Counted from the stretch's first letter, positions 26,789 through 36,577 are shown. The stretch is DNA of 64,000 bases from Sporosarcina aquimarina (GCF_023715615.1 NZ_JAMBOM010000001.1:620001-684000), one strand, 5' to 3'. A program made the numbers and translations. Notes: a model not told the origin generated them from the sequence alone.

Positions 26789-28694
26789 CGTCGTCCGGAA
26801 TCGACGTATTTACGCAGCCTTCTTTATGGCGAGTGCCTTTTCAGTCATGGTGTTCTTCCTTTACTCTATGCTATTGTTCCACCCTGCGATGAACGAAGGC
26901 TTTGTCCAAGATATTGCGACGAGTGGAATGATTACTGCAGAATTTGTGTTGTTCATCTTCACACTTTTTTTCTTGTTCTATTCAATGCGCGCTTTTTTAC
27001 AAGCTAGGACGAAAGAGTTTGGTATTTTGTTATTGATCGGTATGGCAAGGAGGCAGCTCCAACGACTCATTTTCCTTGAAACGATGTTGATAGGAGGTGT
27101 TGCAATCGTTGCAGGAACATTTCTTGGATTTGTTTTCTCGAAATTTTTCTTGATGATTGTCAAAGAACTCATCCAAGTTCCGACACTGCCGCTTTATTTC
27201 ACATGGCATCCCTTTGTTTTGACAGTGGGGAGTTTCGCGAGTGTATTCATCATCATTTCACTGCTTGCTCCCATGTTCATCCGAACGGGGGAAGTGTACG
27301 ATTTACTGCAAGGAGAAGCAGCGGAACAAGATGCGTATTCGACGTCAAAATGGCGTGCGTTCGCTGGAATTGCAATGCTGGTATTGACGTATACAATGGC
27401 TGTCTACGCAACGCATACGTATGTCATCCGGGTTATTTTTATGTTACCGGCTGCGGCTGTAATTGGAACGTATTTCTTCTTTAGCGACTCCTTGCCGTAT
27501 TTGATTCAGCTGTTACGGACACGAAAACGCATTTATTGGCGGCCGTTTTGGCTACTATCGCTCTCAGAAGGCGTTGTCCGTTTGAAAGAAAATGCGCGCA
27601 TGTTTTTTATCGTTACGATGGTATCTACGCTTGCGTTCATGTCAGTCGGATTGCTCGCATCCCTCACTTCTTTTGCCAATCAATACCGGGAAATCAACCC
27701 TTTAGGGCTTGTCTACAAGAGTTATCCAGGAAACGTGCTGGAGCAGATTCATGTTCGGGAGCTCACAGACGAGTTGAATGAGAAGGCAATCGACTATAAT
27801 CTCGTTGAATTTCAGGTGCTTGAACAGAAGTCATCCTTTACTAATATGAATGTGTCGATTGTTAGACTGTCGAGTATCAATGCACTCGGATACACGTTCG
27901 GTTATCCGGCTGTTGACATAGAAGATGGGGAAGCACTCTTTTTGCCACAGTCTGAATCATCCTACCAACAATTAAAAGATCGAACAGTCAACACCTCACT
28001 AGAAAAAAGTGGTCTCGATATAGAAATCTCTGGAGCGTATTCACATCAGCTATTCCCACCGAATGCAATTGGAGCCAATGCAATCATTTTGACGAACGCA
28101 GACTTTGAACGGGTACTTATGGGGGAGAACGGATCGGAGTCCTCGCTATTTCGCTATTACGCGTTTAATATATCGGATTGGCAAGAGACGAAAGATGTTG
28201 GACGCGCACTACATGAAGACGAATTACAGTCCATTTTACTTGGTGGCGAATCGGGAACGTTGTTTTCGTTCGGCAATCCAGGCCTGAATTATTCCATCAT
28301 CCGTACAACATTTTCTTTATTGCTGTTCATGGGATTAATGCTCGCGGCGGTGTTGTTCCTTGCTGCAGGCAGTTTCGTTTATTTCCGTTTATATACTACC
28401 TTGGACCGTGACCGCAGACAGTTTGATGTGCTGCGACGTATGGGAATAACGGATAGCGAGTTAAAGAAGATTGTGAATCGACAGCTGCTACCACAGTTTT
28501 TCATCCCTTGGGGAGTGGCATTTGTGCATAGTGCGTTCGCATTCTTAGCGCTTCAAGTCATTTGGGATGCACTCGCAGAAATTTCAATTGTAAAAGAGCT
28601 TACGCTGGTATTAGGTGGATTTGCGGTCTTACAAATCTCTTATTTCTATCTAATTCGATGGCGGTATCTATCTCACATTCGGACACCGGAGTAA
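26760..28694 (+). CDS. Bce-type ABC transporter permease
   Basis: 644 residues, ten predicted membrane helices with a large extracellular domain (about 310-510) between helices 7 and 8, the layout of BceB/VraE-type permeases that free lipid II-cycle intermediates from bound peptide antibiotics. FtsX-like segments at both ends (LFYSMRAFLQARTKEFGILLLIGM and DRDRRQFDVLRRMGI) are typical. GGAGGGAACGTCA precedes the ATG. The target antibiotic cannot be read from sequence. A terminator follows. Confidence 0.92.
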   Translation: MTFRQFAYRNVVRNRRIYAAFFMASAFSVMVFFLYSMLLFHPAMNEGFVQDIATSGMITAEFVLFIFTLFFLFYSMRAFLQARTKEFGILLLIGMARRQLQRLIFLETMLIGGVAIVAGTFLGFVFSKFFLMIVKELIQVPTLPLYFTWHPFVLTVGSFASVFIIISLLAPMFIRTGEVYDLLQGEAAEQDAYSTSKWRAFAGIAMLVLTYTMAVYATHTYVIRVIFMLPAAAVIGTYFFFSDSLPYLIQLLRTRKRIYWRPFWLLSLSEGVVRLKENARMFFIVTMVSTLAFMSVGLLASLTSFANQYREINPLGLVYKSYPGNVLEQIHVRELTDELNEKAIDYNLVEFQVLEQKSSFTNMNVSIVRLSSINALGYTFGYPAVDIEDGEALFLPQSESSYQQLKDRTVNTSLEKSGLDIEISGAYSHQLFPPNAIGANAIILTNADFERVLMGENGSESSLFRYYAFNISDWQETKDVGRALHEDELQSILLGGESGTLFSFGNPGLNYSIIRTTFSLLLFMGLMLAAVLFLAAGSFVYFRLYTTLDRDRRQFDVLRRMGITDSELKKIVNRQLLPQFFIPWGVAFVHSAFAFLALQVIWDALAEISIVKELTLVLGGFAVLQISYFYLIRWRYLSHIRTPE

Positions 28695-28712
28695 TTTTCG
28701 GTGTCTTTTAAT
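28680..28712 (+). terminator. terminator of Bce-type operon
   Basis: GACACCG/CGGTGTC stem followed by TTTTAATTT, overlapping the permease stop. Confidence 0.8.
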
Positions 28713-28803
28713 TTGGTGGAAAAGTAGTTTGTTGATAAAATATCGAAAAATATAGGCTATTGAATTATTTAAATTTTTCTTATATACTAATAGTTGACGG
28801 TAA

Positions 28804-28821
28804 TGAATGACTATTCATTCA
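28804..28821. promoter_or_regulatory. FadR operator
   Basis: TGAATGACTATTCATTCA fits the B. subtilis FadR (TetR-family) consensus TGAATGAMTANTCATTCA at every position, 22 bases before the acyl-CoA ligase start. Expected: repression relieved by long-chain acyl-CoA. Confidence 0.88.
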
Positions 28822-28842
28822 ACTACGAAGGGTGGTACTACG

Positions 28843-30396
28843 ATGAACTTAGTAGAAAGAGTCCGGGCAACCGCTAAATCACAGCCTGGAAAAACAGCAT
28901 ATCACTTTACAGGTAAGGATACATCGTACGCAGAATTTGACCAATCAGTCGCATTATTCGCATCCGCTTTACAAGACTTAGGAGTTAACAAAGGAGATCA
29001 CGTCGCTTTGTTACTCGGCAACACACCACATTTTCTTATATCGCTCTATGCAACCATGCGATTAGGTGCAACTGCGATTCCAGTAAATCCAATCTATTCA
29101 CCAGATGAAATCTCGTACATTCTGCAAGATAGCGATTCAAAAGTAGTAGTTGCGCTCGAACAACTACTTCCACTCGTTGAAGCAGCATCTGTTCAACACC
29201 CTGCTATTGAACAGTATATTGTGTGTGAGACAACGGCTGAAACAAGTGAAAAAGTCAGTGTATTATCTGCTGGAGCAAAAGCGAAAACACACTTATTCAC
29301 CCAAGTACTTAGAAGTGGAAAGCCTGACATGGAGCCAGTTTCTGTTGATGAAAATGAAACCGCTATCATTCTATATACATCTGGTACGACAGGACGTCCA
29401 AAAGGCGCGATGTTGACGCATCGAAACTTGTATTCAAACGCTAGTGACGTTGGTGAGTATCTCGGATTTTCTTCTGAAGACCGCGTCATCGCAACGTTGC
29501 CAGTGTTCCATGTTTTCGCTCTGACTGTTGTCGTCAACGCACCTCTCGTTAAAGGTGCAACGATTGTTTTGATGCCAAGATTCAGTCCGGCTGAAGTGTT
29601 CAAGGCAGTGAAAGAACAGCAAGCGACAATCTTTGCGGGTGTGCCGACGATGTACAACTTCATGGTGCAATACCCGGAAGCAACGCGAGAAGATTTTTCA
29701 TCGATTCGACTTGCAATTTCAGGCGGGGCATCCCTTCCAGTTGCTCTCCTTGAAAGCTTCGAAGAGAAGTTTCAAGTGAAAGTGTCGGAAGGATACGGTT
29801 TGTCGGAAGCCTCGCCAGTGACATGTTTTAATCCACTAGATCGGGAACGGATTCCGGGATCAATCGGAACGTCGATCTTAAATGTAAAGAACAAAGTAGT
29901 CGATGAGCTTGGAGATGAAGTACCTGTCGGACAAGTCGGCGAACTTATCGTTCAAGGCGACAATGTCATGAAAGGCTATTACAAGATGCCTGAAGAAACA
30001 GCAGCTGCCCTTCGTGACGGCTGGTTGTACACAGGCGACCTCGCGCGCAAAGACGAAGATGGCTACTTCTACATAGTCGATCGCAAGAAAGATTTGATCA
30101 TCGTGGGTGGATATAATGTCTATCCGCGAGAAGTAGAAGAAGTATTGTTCACACATCGCGACCTCATCGAAGCAGCAGTGCTCGGCGTACCAGATCCTGA
30201 TTTCGGTGAAGAGGTGCTTGCTTATGTGGTTGCAAAAGAAGGCGTAGATGTGACCGAAGAGCAGCTGATCGCATTTTGCGAGAAACGTCTCGCAAAGTAC
30301 AAAGTGCCGAAGCATATCGAATTTCTGGATGAACTACCAAAGAACACAACCGGCAAAATCTTGCGTCGTTCTTTGAAAGATTACGTGAAAGTTTGA
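28843..30396 (+). CDS. lcfA: long-chain fatty acid-CoA ligase
   Basis: 517 residues from ATG 28843. AMP-forming acyl-CoA synthetase: ATP loop [83 protein letters not shown], and the C-terminal catalytic Lys in [12 protein letters not shown]. It activates fatty acids for beta-oxidation. The FadR operator directly upstream supports this role. A terminator and a repeat array follow. Confidence 0.93.
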   Translation: MNLVERVRATAKSQPGKTAYHFTGKDTSYAEFDQSVALFASALQDLGVNKGDHVALLLGNTPHFLISLYATMRLGATAIPVNPIYSPDEISYILQDSDSKVVVALEQLLPLVEAASVQHPAIEQYIVCETTAETSEKVSVLSAGAKAKTHLFTQVLRSGKPDMEPVSVDENETAIILYTSGTTGRPKGAMLTHRNLYSNASDVGEYLGFSSEDRVIATLPVFHVFALTVVVNAPLVKGATIVLMPRFSPAEVFKAVKEQQATIFAGVPTMYNFMVQYPEATREDFSSIRLAISGGASLPVALLESFEEKFQVKVSEGYGLSEASPVTCFNPLDRERIPGSIGTSILNVKNKVVDELGDEVPVGQVGELIVQGDNVMKGYYKMPEETAAALRDGWLYTGDLARKDEDGYFYIVDRKKDLIIVGGYNVYPREVEEVLFTHRDLIEAAVLGVPDPDFGEEVLAYVVAKEGVDVTEEQLIAFCEKRLAKYKVPKHIEFLDELPKNTTGKILRRSLKDYVKV

Positions 30397-30409
30397 CGGA
30401 AAGTGGGGG

Positions 30410-30442
30410 AAGAGAGGGGGCGCGCATTTGCGTCCTCTTTTT
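30410..30442 (+). terminator. terminator of lcfA
   Basis: AGAGGGGGCGC paired with GCGTCCTCT, then TTTTTT. Confidence 0.7.
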
Positions 30443-30463
30443 TGTGCAATAAAACTTGAGCTA

Positions 30464-30923
30464 CCTGTTCGTTTCGTGGTGAAACCCGCCCGTTTTCGAG
30501 GTGGCCCCGCTCGTTTCGGCGTGGACCCCGCCCGTTCTCGAGGTGGCCCCGCCCGTTTCCACACGGAACCCGCCCGTTCCCGAGGTGGCCCCGCCCGTTT
30601 CGGCCCGGAACCCGCCCGTTCTCGAGGGGCCCCGCCCGTTTCGGCGTGTGCCCCGCCCGTTCTTGAGATGAACCCGCTCGTTTCGTGGTGAAACCCGCCC
30701 GTTCCCGAGGTGGAGCCGCTCGTTTCGGCCCGGAACCCGCTCGTTTCGGCGTGGACCCCGCCCGTTTCGGCCCGGAACCCGCCCGTTCTAGAGGTGGACC
30801 CGCTCGTTTCGGCGTGGAACCCGCCCGTTTTAGAGGTGGCCCTCCCGTTTCGGCGTGGGACCCGCCCGTTCTTGAGATGAACCCGCTCGTTTCGTGATGA
30901 AACCCGCCCAATTACGTAGTTTA
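30464..30923 (+). repeat. GC-rich 21-bp tandem repeat array (22 units)
   Basis: Twenty-two units, all 21 bases except two of 20 (460 bases in total). Each starts CCCGCYCGTTYC; the remaining bases come from a small set of variants (CGGCGTGGA, CGGCCCGGA, TCGAGGTGG, TTGAGATGA, CGTGGTGAA, CCACACGGA). Composition is far more GC-rich than the flanks. Long frames are open across it on both strands only because 21 is a multiple of three; none has a ribosome site and I do not call a protein. Lies between the lcfA terminator and the chemoreceptor gene. The last two units decay into flanking sequence. Confidence 0.85.
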
Positions 30924-31028
30924 AGCGCTCCATTCCACAAGGCACCCCTTCCACTCCATCAACCCTTTTCACCACACCTTGCAAATATATTAAAAATTCA
31001 CACGTATGTCGAATCTCTATAAGTTTTG

Positions 31029-31036
31029 GTCGATAT
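31029..31036 (+). promoter_or_regulatory. possible sigma-D -10 element
   Basis: GTCGATAT resembles the sigma-D -10 (GCCGATAT), 39 bases before the chemoreceptor start; no good TAAA -35 is visible at the expected distance, so support is weak. Confidence 0.35.
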
Positions 31037-31074
31037 ATACGCTATATACTAAAAGTATCAAAAGGGGGTGCCTT

Positions 31075-32802
31075 ATGAAAAAGTCGGTTAGAGGAAAATT
31101 GAATGCTGTTTTCGGAACTATTTTGGTCTTGATCCTCGTGCTTGGAAGTATTGGTGTGGTTAGTTCGTACAGGTTGAATGAGAACACAAAGGCTATCGAT
31201 GAAGGGGTTCTGCCGAAGATTCAATACAACAACGAACTCGAGCAAACGGTGCAACAGATGCTAAGTGCTACGCAGCGTCATCTTGTGTCGAAAGATCGTC
31301 CGTTTGAAGAAAAATATGAAGAAGAAATTGCATCCAACCAAGAACAATTGCAAGCGACAGAAACCGCTTATAAGAAAGTGCTCTCCTCAAACGAACAACA
31401 AGCTTTTGATGCAGTACAAGTTCAACTTGATACCTACAACAGTCAAATCAAGCAGTTATTGCAAACAAGCAAAGCAGGAGATAAACAGACAGCTATCCAA
31501 AACTCCTATGAAACGGGAGTTACCATCGATACACTGAGAAGTGACCTACTCTCGCTTGAACAGGCACATAAAGATGAATTAACAGCAATCGAAAAGGAAG
31601 GAGAAGCTTTATACTTAAGTGTTCTTATTACAATGATTGCCGGTGCAATCCTAGGCATCGTAATTGCCGGACTGGGCATTCGCTATTTGCAAAGCAAAAT
31701 CCAAAAACCAATCACCAGCATTACGAACCGGATGAATGCAATGGCGGAAGGTAAATTGACGCCAGAACCAATCGAAGTCGGAGATCCCGACGAAATTGGA
31801 CAATTGACACGAGATGCCAATATGCTATCCGACAATTTATATCGAATCATTGCGGAACTACAGACAACGATTGCTACAATCGCTTCGACATCAAGTGAAT
31901 TGACAGCGAGTGCGGACGAAACTGCACAAGCTTCGACACAAATTACGGAAGAAATCGTCGGCATATCGGAAGGTTCGTCCGAACAATTGGAATACACACA
32001 CTCAACGACGACAATCGTTTCTGAAATTTCTCAAGGTATGGATCAAACCGCAACGGCGATTCATACAGTGTCGGACCTTGCAATTTCCACAACGGAGGAA
32101 ACTCAAAATGGTACAGCCGTCATGGAACAAACCGTTAAAAAAATTGAGCAAATACAAGCGTCCACGGAACATACGGCAAGTGTGGTGGATGAACTCTCCA
32201 AGAGATCTGAGAAGATTGGGAGTATCGTTGAGCTCATTACAAAGATTGCGGGGCAGACGAATTTGCTAGCATTGAATGCTTCAATTGAAGCGGCGCGCGC
32301 TGGGGAGCATGGGAAAGGGTTCGCTGTTGTTGCGGGTGAAGTCGGAAATTTGGCGTCGGAGTCTGCGCAAGCGGCGAGTGAAATCAACCGATTAATTGGA
32401 GAAATCCAAATGGAAGTGAAGAGTGTGCAACAGGCAACAACTGTAACGAAGTCGAATGTCGAAGAAGGGTTGTCGATGGCAAATCGTTCAGGCGAGCGTT
32501 TCCATGAGATCGCGAAGATGATTGGCGAGGTGTCAGCCCAGACGGAGGAAGTGTCTGCGATTAGTGAGGAAATCAATGCAAGTACGCATTCGATGAAATC
32601 GCTTGTTGGGCAAGTGGAGGAGTTGTCGGAGCGGTCTGAGGGCAGCGCGCAAAATATTGTGGCGGCGGCTGAGGAGCAGAATGCCACGATGGAGGAGATT
32701 TCGGCTAGTGCACATGTGTTGAGTGATATGGCGGAGTCGCTGAAGACGATGATTGATGTGTTTGAGTTGGAAACTGGTAATCCAGATAATCGACAGGGCT
32801 GA
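31075..32802 (+). CDS. methyl-accepting chemotaxis protein (4HB-type)
   Basis: 575 residues from ATG 31075 (AAAAGGGGGTG site). Membrane helix about 9-30, an extracellular helical domain (about 31-180) of the four-helix-bundle type with [14 protein letters not shown], second helix about 181-205, HAMP (about 208-260), then the MA signalling domain with the hairpin [20 protein letters not shown] and AVVAGEV. Unlike the two receptors at 57-61 kb it has no Cache domain. Its TGA stop (32800-32802) lies inside the outer stem of the dispersed element that follows. Confidence 0.92.
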   Translation: MKKSVRGKLNAVFGTILVLILVLGSIGVVSSYRLNENTKAIDEGVLPKIQYNNELEQTVQQMLSATQRHLVSKDRPFEEKYEEEIASNQEQLQATETAYKKVLSSNEQQAFDAVQVQLDTYNSQIKQLLQTSKAGDKQTAIQNSYETGVTIDTLRSDLLSLEQAHKDELTAIEKEGEALYLSVLITMIAGAILGIVIAGLGIRYLQSKIQKPITSITNRMNAMAEGKLTPEPIEVGDPDEIGQLTRDANMLSDNLYRIIAELQTTIATIASTSSELTASADETAQASTQITEEIVGISEGSSEQLEYTHSTTTIVSEISQGMDQTATAIHTVSDLAISTTEETQNGTAVMEQTVKKIEQIQASTEHTASVVDELSKRSEKIGSIVELITKIAGQTNLLALNASIEAARAGEHGKGFAVVAGEVGNLASESAQAASEINRLIGEIQMEVKSVQQATTVTKSNVEEGLSMANRSGERFHEIAKMIGEVSAQTEEVSAISEEINASTHSMKSLVGQVEELSERSEGSAQNIVAAAEEQNATMEEISASAHVLSDMAESLKTMIDVFELETGNPDNRQG

Positions 32803-32925
32803 TTTACTCTACAGACGGACGCTTTCCGAGGGGCTTGGTTTCAGCCTCCTCGGTTCGCTTCGCTTCCTGCGGGGTCTTCAACCTGCGCTTATCCCTCCGG
32901 AGTCGCCGTCTTCCGCTGCAATCAG
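32799..32925 (+). repeat. foldable dispersed element, copy 2
   Basis: 127 bp. Outer stem CTGATT/AATCAG, 9-base symmetric internal loops, inner stem GACGG (32814-32818) with CCGTC (32906-32910), then ACGCTTTCCG, GTTTCAGCCTCC, GGGGTCTTCA, CTCCGGAGTCG. It supplies the stop codon of the upstream chemoreceptor gene. Confidence 0.8.
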
Positions 32926-33066
32926 CGGAGAATGGGTGGCATAGGATTCCTCTACTAAAACAGATGGAGAAGAAAAAGAAAAACCATAAATCCACAGGAA
33001 ATGTTTCATGAATAAAAGGAAAAGTCTTCCGAGTGTCGAAATAGATGGCATTAGGGAGGAATGAAG

Positions 33067-35046
33067 ATGACAGGTAAACAGATGGTTCGGCAAGAGGATT
33101 TATTTGAATTGAAATCGGTGACGAATCCGGTGTTATCTCCGGATGCTTCTGAAGCGGTGTTTATTGTAACGCAGATGGATAAAGAAGAGAATGCGTATCA
33201 TGCACATTTGCATCACCTCGATGTGGAGTCTGGTAGTTCGACGCAATGGACGTATGGGAAAGAGCGCGTTTCTCAGCCTCAATGGTCGCCGGATGGAAGT
33301 CGAGTCGCATTTTTGTCGACGCGTGATGAGAAGAACCAGCTATTTGTTATGCAAGTTAGTGGAGGAGAAGCACGCCGTTTGACGGATTATGAGACAGGTG
33401 TGACTAGCTTCTTGTGGGCGCCATGTGGAACGAAAATCTGGCTAACTAGTACACTGAAAGACGGAAAAACATTTACAGATAAAGAAGAGAAGGATGAAAA
33501 GAAACAGCCTGAAGCACTTCGCGTTACGACGATGAAATATAAAGCGGATGGGGCAGGTTTTGTGAAAGACGACCGTCATTCGCAAATCGGTTGTCTCAAT
33601 CTTGAAAGTGGAGAAATCACAGCATTCACTGAAGATGTGTACGATCATTCCTTACAAGCAGTGTCACATTGCGGAAAGAAGCTCGTTGTCGGCGTTAACC
33701 GCGCGGAAAACAAAGATTTCGACTTTCGTCAGCCTTTGGTGCTCGTTGATATCGAAACGAAAGAAGAAACGGTTCTTGTCGATGAACAAGGTTATTTTGG
33801 TGGTGCAACGTTTTCCGAAGATGATCGCTATATTGCTTATGGCGGATCGGATCGGACGTTTGAGAACGCGACCCACTCTAACCTATTTGTCTATGACTGT
33901 GAAAACCAGACGACGCTTAATCTGACGGAAGCACTCGATGCGCCTCTTGGAGATGCAGTAGTCGCGGATCATCAGCAAGGACCGAACCCGCCTGAAGCGG
34001 TTTGGACGGAAGGCAATTACTTGTACTTCCAAGTCACGACGATGGGTGATGTTCGACTGTATTTCGCAGATTTGGAAGGTAGCTTGTATCCTGCTTCTCC
34101 TGAGTCGGCGCATGTCTACGATTATGATGTCGCTAAAAACGGACAGTTCGCACTCGTAGCTGTTAGCACTCCGGTGAATCCAGGCGAATTGTATCGTCTT
34201 GACATTTTTACGGGGGAACGAAAAGCACTGACTTCGTTCAATGAAAACTACTTAGCTAATACGATTTTAGTAAAACCAGAAACGATTCAATTAGAAGGCG
34301 CTGGAGGCTTTGACGTACATGGTTGGCTAATGAAACCTGCAAACTATCAAGAGGGCAACACGTATCCGCTCGTCGTGAACATTCATGGTGGTCCACACGC
34401 GATGTACGGCAATTCGTTCTTCCACGAAATGCAAGTGCTAGCGGCAAACGGTTGGGGGGTTCTCTACATTAATCCACGCGGTAGTCACGGGTATAGCCAA
34501 GCATTTGTCGATGCAGTGCGTGGCGATTATGGTGGTGGTGATTATCAAGACATTATGGATGCACTTGATGATGTTTTAAAAAATCATAGCTGGATCGATA
34601 AAGACCGGCTCGGCGTAACAGGCGGAAGCTATGGCGGATTCATGACGAACTGGATTGTTGGCCACACGGATCGATTCAAAGCCGCTGTTACACAACGTTC
34701 TATTTCCAATTGGATCAGTTTCTTCGGAGTTTCAGACATCGGGTATTATTTCAGTGACTGGCAAATGAAAGCAGATATGACGGATGTGGACACATTGTGG
34801 AAGCATTCGCCGCTGAAATACGCAGAAAATGTGAAAACTCCAATTCTTATTCTTCACTCTGAAAATGACTTGCGTTGTCCGATAGAACAAGCGGAACAGT
34901 TGTACATTACATTGAAAAGCATGAAGAAGGAAACCGAATTCGTTCGGTTCCCGGAGTCCGACCATAACTTGTCCCGTATAGGAAAACCGAACTTGCGTGT
35001 TACACGATTAAATGAGCTGACGGGCTGGTTTGAAAAATATTTGTGA
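33067..35046 (+). CDS. S9 family prolyl oligopeptidase-type peptidase
   Basis: 659 residues: N-terminal beta-propeller (about 10-390, with repeated WSPDGSRVAFLS- and FSEDDRYIAYGG-type blades) and C-terminal alpha/beta-hydrolase domain (about 410-658). The catalytic triad is visible: Ser in GVTGGSYGGFMTNW, Asp in LHSENDLRC, His in ESDHNLSR. Acylaminoacyl-peptidase/YuxL type, cytoplasmic. ATG 33067 is better spaced from AGGGAGGA than ATG 33061. Monocistronic with a strong terminator. Confidence 0.92.
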   Translation: MTGKQMVRQEDLFELKSVTNPVLSPDASEAVFIVTQMDKEENAYHAHLHHLDVESGSSTQWTYGKERVSQPQWSPDGSRVAFLSTRDEKNQLFVMQVSGGEARRLTDYETGVTSFLWAPCGTKIWLTSTLKDGKTFTDKEEKDEKKQPEALRVTTMKYKADGAGFVKDDRHSQIGCLNLESGEITAFTEDVYDHSLQAVSHCGKKLVVGVNRAENKDFDFRQPLVLVDIETKEETVLVDEQGYFGGATFSEDDRYIAYGGSDRTFENATHSNLFVYDCENQTTLNLTEALDAPLGDAVVADHQQGPNPPEAVWTEGNYLYFQVTTMGDVRLYFADLEGSLYPASPESAHVYDYDVAKNGQFALVAVSTPVNPGELYRLDIFTGERKALTSFNENYLANTILVKPETIQLEGAGGFDVHGWLMKPANYQEGNTYPLVVNIHGGPHAMYGNSFFHEMQVLAANGWGVLYINPRGSHGYSQAFVDAVRGDYGGGDYQDIMDALDDVLKNHSWIDKDRLGVTGGSYGGFMTNWIVGHTDRFKAAVTQRSISNWISFFGVSDIGYYFSDWQMKADMTDVDTLWKHSPLKYAENVKTPILILHSENDLRCPIEQAEQLYITLKSMKKETEFVRFPESDHNLSRIGKPNLRVTRLNELTGWFEKYL

Positions 35047-35051
35047 CATGA

Positions 35052-35092
35052 GGAAAACGCCTGTCCCGGGGGAAGGGACAGGCGTTTTTTGA
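35052..35092 (+). terminator. terminator of S9 peptidase gene
   Basis: AAAACGCCTGTCCC/GGGACAGGCGTTTT stem with T-run. Confidence 0.9.
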
Positions 35093-35108
35093 TGAGGAGG
35101 GGAAGGGG

Positions 35109-35450
35109 TTAGCGTGAGCAGCAATCTCCTACATATGGGGGATTTACTGAATCGTCGGCTGCATCGATTGCGATGCCTGCTCTGATTTTCTTAACAACTG
35201 CGTCTTCGATACAACAAACGCCTTTCAATACATCAGCGAGAGCTTTGTCGAACTCAATTTTTTCGCAAGGTGACGTATCATTGTCATTGAATTCGCGGAA
35301 CTTTTCTACCTCTTCAAACAAGAGAAGTGTAACTGCAAATTCTGTCAGCAAAGCAGAAACGATAGTGATCTCACCCAATGTGACACGAGGATTGTTGAGG
35401 GATTCTGCCGCTGCTGCTTGAAGTTGATTAAGCATTTTAGCGTGGTCCAT
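35109..35450 (-). CDS. unknown protein, probably sporulation-expressed
   Basis: About 113 residues, not recognised. Helical (LNQLQAAAAESLNNPRVTLGEITIVSALLTEFAVTLLLFEEVEKF), with Cys residues in CEKIEF and GVCCIEDA and a C-terminal NPPYVGDCCSR. No signal peptide. AAAGGAGGTG lies about nine bases before ATG 35450 (ATG 35456 is too close). The upstream region holds four tandem copies of a CATANNNTA -10 with SpoIIID-like boxes, which suggests expression in the mother cell and perhaps a spore-coat role; this is inference from the promoter, not from the protein. Confidence 0.6.
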   Translation of the reverse strand: MDHAKMLNQLQAAAAESLNNPRVTLGEITIVSALLTEFAVTLLLFEEVEKFREFNDNDTSPCEKIEFDKALADVLKGVCCIEDAVVKKIRAGIAIDAADDSVNPPYVGDCCSR

Positions 35451-35479
35451 GTTCATTCACCTCCTTTAAATGTGGTGCG

Positions 35480-35885
35480 TCCGGACACTTCTAGTATATG
35501 CGGCTCGTTTTACAAGAGTTGGACAACCGTCCGTGGGACAATCTGCTCAACGTGTTGTGGATGTGTTTTTGATCGACATGTCGAGGAAGGATGGTTTTAC
35601 TAGTCCGTACATTAATAGTGTATGATGTGAACTTTGCAAGAGTTGGACAAGCGTCCGAGGGAAATTGTCTTGTGGATGTGTTTTGAACTATGCGTTGTTT
35701 TAGGTAGGATTAATTCGTCCGAACACTATTACTATATGCTGCTTGTTTACTGAGAATTGGACAACCGTCCGAGGCCAACTGTCTTGTAGAGACAAAGTGC
35801 TGATGTGAGTGCGTTTCAAGCATGTTTCATCCGAACACTTCTACTATATTCCGCTCCGTCAATGGTAAAGGGACAGACGTCTGAG
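35480..35885 (-). promoter_or_regulatory. four tandem sporulation-type promoter copies
   Basis: A unit of about 115 bases occurs four times. On the minus strand each has a -10 of the sigma-E/sigma-K form CATANNNTA (CATATACTA 35493-35501, CATACACTA 35616-35624, CATATAGTA 35730-35738, decayed AATATAGTA 35842-35850) followed by a GTGTCCGGAC-like block, and upstream of it the palindrome GGACAACCGTCC or a variant (35522, 35645, 35759, 35871). TTGGACAACC on the + strand fits the SpoIIID consensus WWRRACARNY. The copy nearest the gene is 42 bases from its start. Confidence 0.6.
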
Positions 35886-36057
35886 GACAAACTTCTTAGG
35901 GGGACTAGGAATTTCAGCAAAACAAAAGCGATTGCAACTATTTAGGAAATATTGTAGGATGTACGTATTAGAAAAACTGTCCATACTTTTCCAGATTCCT
36001 TGAAGGATTGGATAGCTACAAAGAGTCTTGAAGGGAATTTGAATGGAGGAGAACGAA

Positions 36058-36351
36058 GTGGGAGTCCACAATGTAATGGAAGATGTCGTTCGTGATACCT
36101 TGTTGTCATATAAGAATAATATGAATCTAGCGTGTGACTGCGAACAGTGCTTGAATGACATTTCAGCACTTGCCCTCAATGAATTACCACCTCGGTACAT
36201 AGCTAACTCAAAATATGGTCCGTATGTCCGGGCAACACATGAAGCGAATCACCAAGGAATTACTAATATCATAGCCATCATCGCTAAATCAGCAGCTCTT
36301 GTTTCTCAGAGCCCACGCTGTGAGACATTTGCATTGAAACAAGAACAGTAA
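36058..36351 (+). CDS. comFB: late competence protein ComFB
   Basis: 97 residues from GTG 36058 (GGAGGAGAAC upstream). NVMEDVVRDTLLSYKNNMNLACDCEQCLNDISALALNELPPRYIAN matches the ComFB family, including the CxCxxC zinc-type motif and the LNxLPPRY signature. In B. subtilis comFB sits between comFA and comFC; here it is about 5 kb upstream of them, alone, with its own terminator. The family is also linked to c-di-GMP binding in other bacteria; its role in uptake is unclear. Confidence 0.85.
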   Translation: MGVHNVMEDVVRDTLLSYKNNMNLACDCEQCLNDISALALNELPPRYIANSKYGPYVRATHEANHQGITNIIAIIAKSAALVSQSPRCETFALKQEQ

Positions 36352-36384
36352 AAACACCGAAGCGCATGTGGCTTCGGTGTTTTT
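36350..36384 (+). terminator. terminator of comFB
   Basis: ACACCGAAGC/GCTTCGGTGT stem with TTTTTTC. Confidence 0.85.
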
Positions 36385-36410
36385 TCTTTACTCACAATAC
36401 AATTCACGGT

Positions 36411-36540
36411 GTTGATTTCCGCTTCTGGCGGACGCGGGCCTACAGGATGTAGGTCATGCAACCGTTGCGGCAGGACGCCGCGAACTTAGGTTGTTTCCAT
36501 TGGCATCCCTCCGGAGTCGCCGCCATCCGCTTCAATCAAC
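36411..36540 (+). repeat. foldable dispersed element, copy 4 (divergent interior)
   Basis: 130 bp. Outer stem GTTGATT/AATCAAC, 8-base internal loops (TCCGCTTC on both sides), inner stem TGGCGG (36426-36431) with CCGCCA (36520-36525), and the family end block CTCCGGAGTCG. The middle differs from the other copies and has its own small inverted repeats. Confidence 0.65.
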
Positions 36541-36577
36541 GGGACTGTCTTGAATCACTAGATATTGACATTGAAAT

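Noticed and set aside
30334..30984. Long open frames across the GC-rich array (up to 216 codons, Ala/Gly/Thr/Arg-rich 7-residue repeats)
   Set aside because: The 21-bp period keeps several frames open on both strands at once; no ribosome site, no start near the array edge, and the text is only the repeat. A repeat array explains it better than a repetitive protein.
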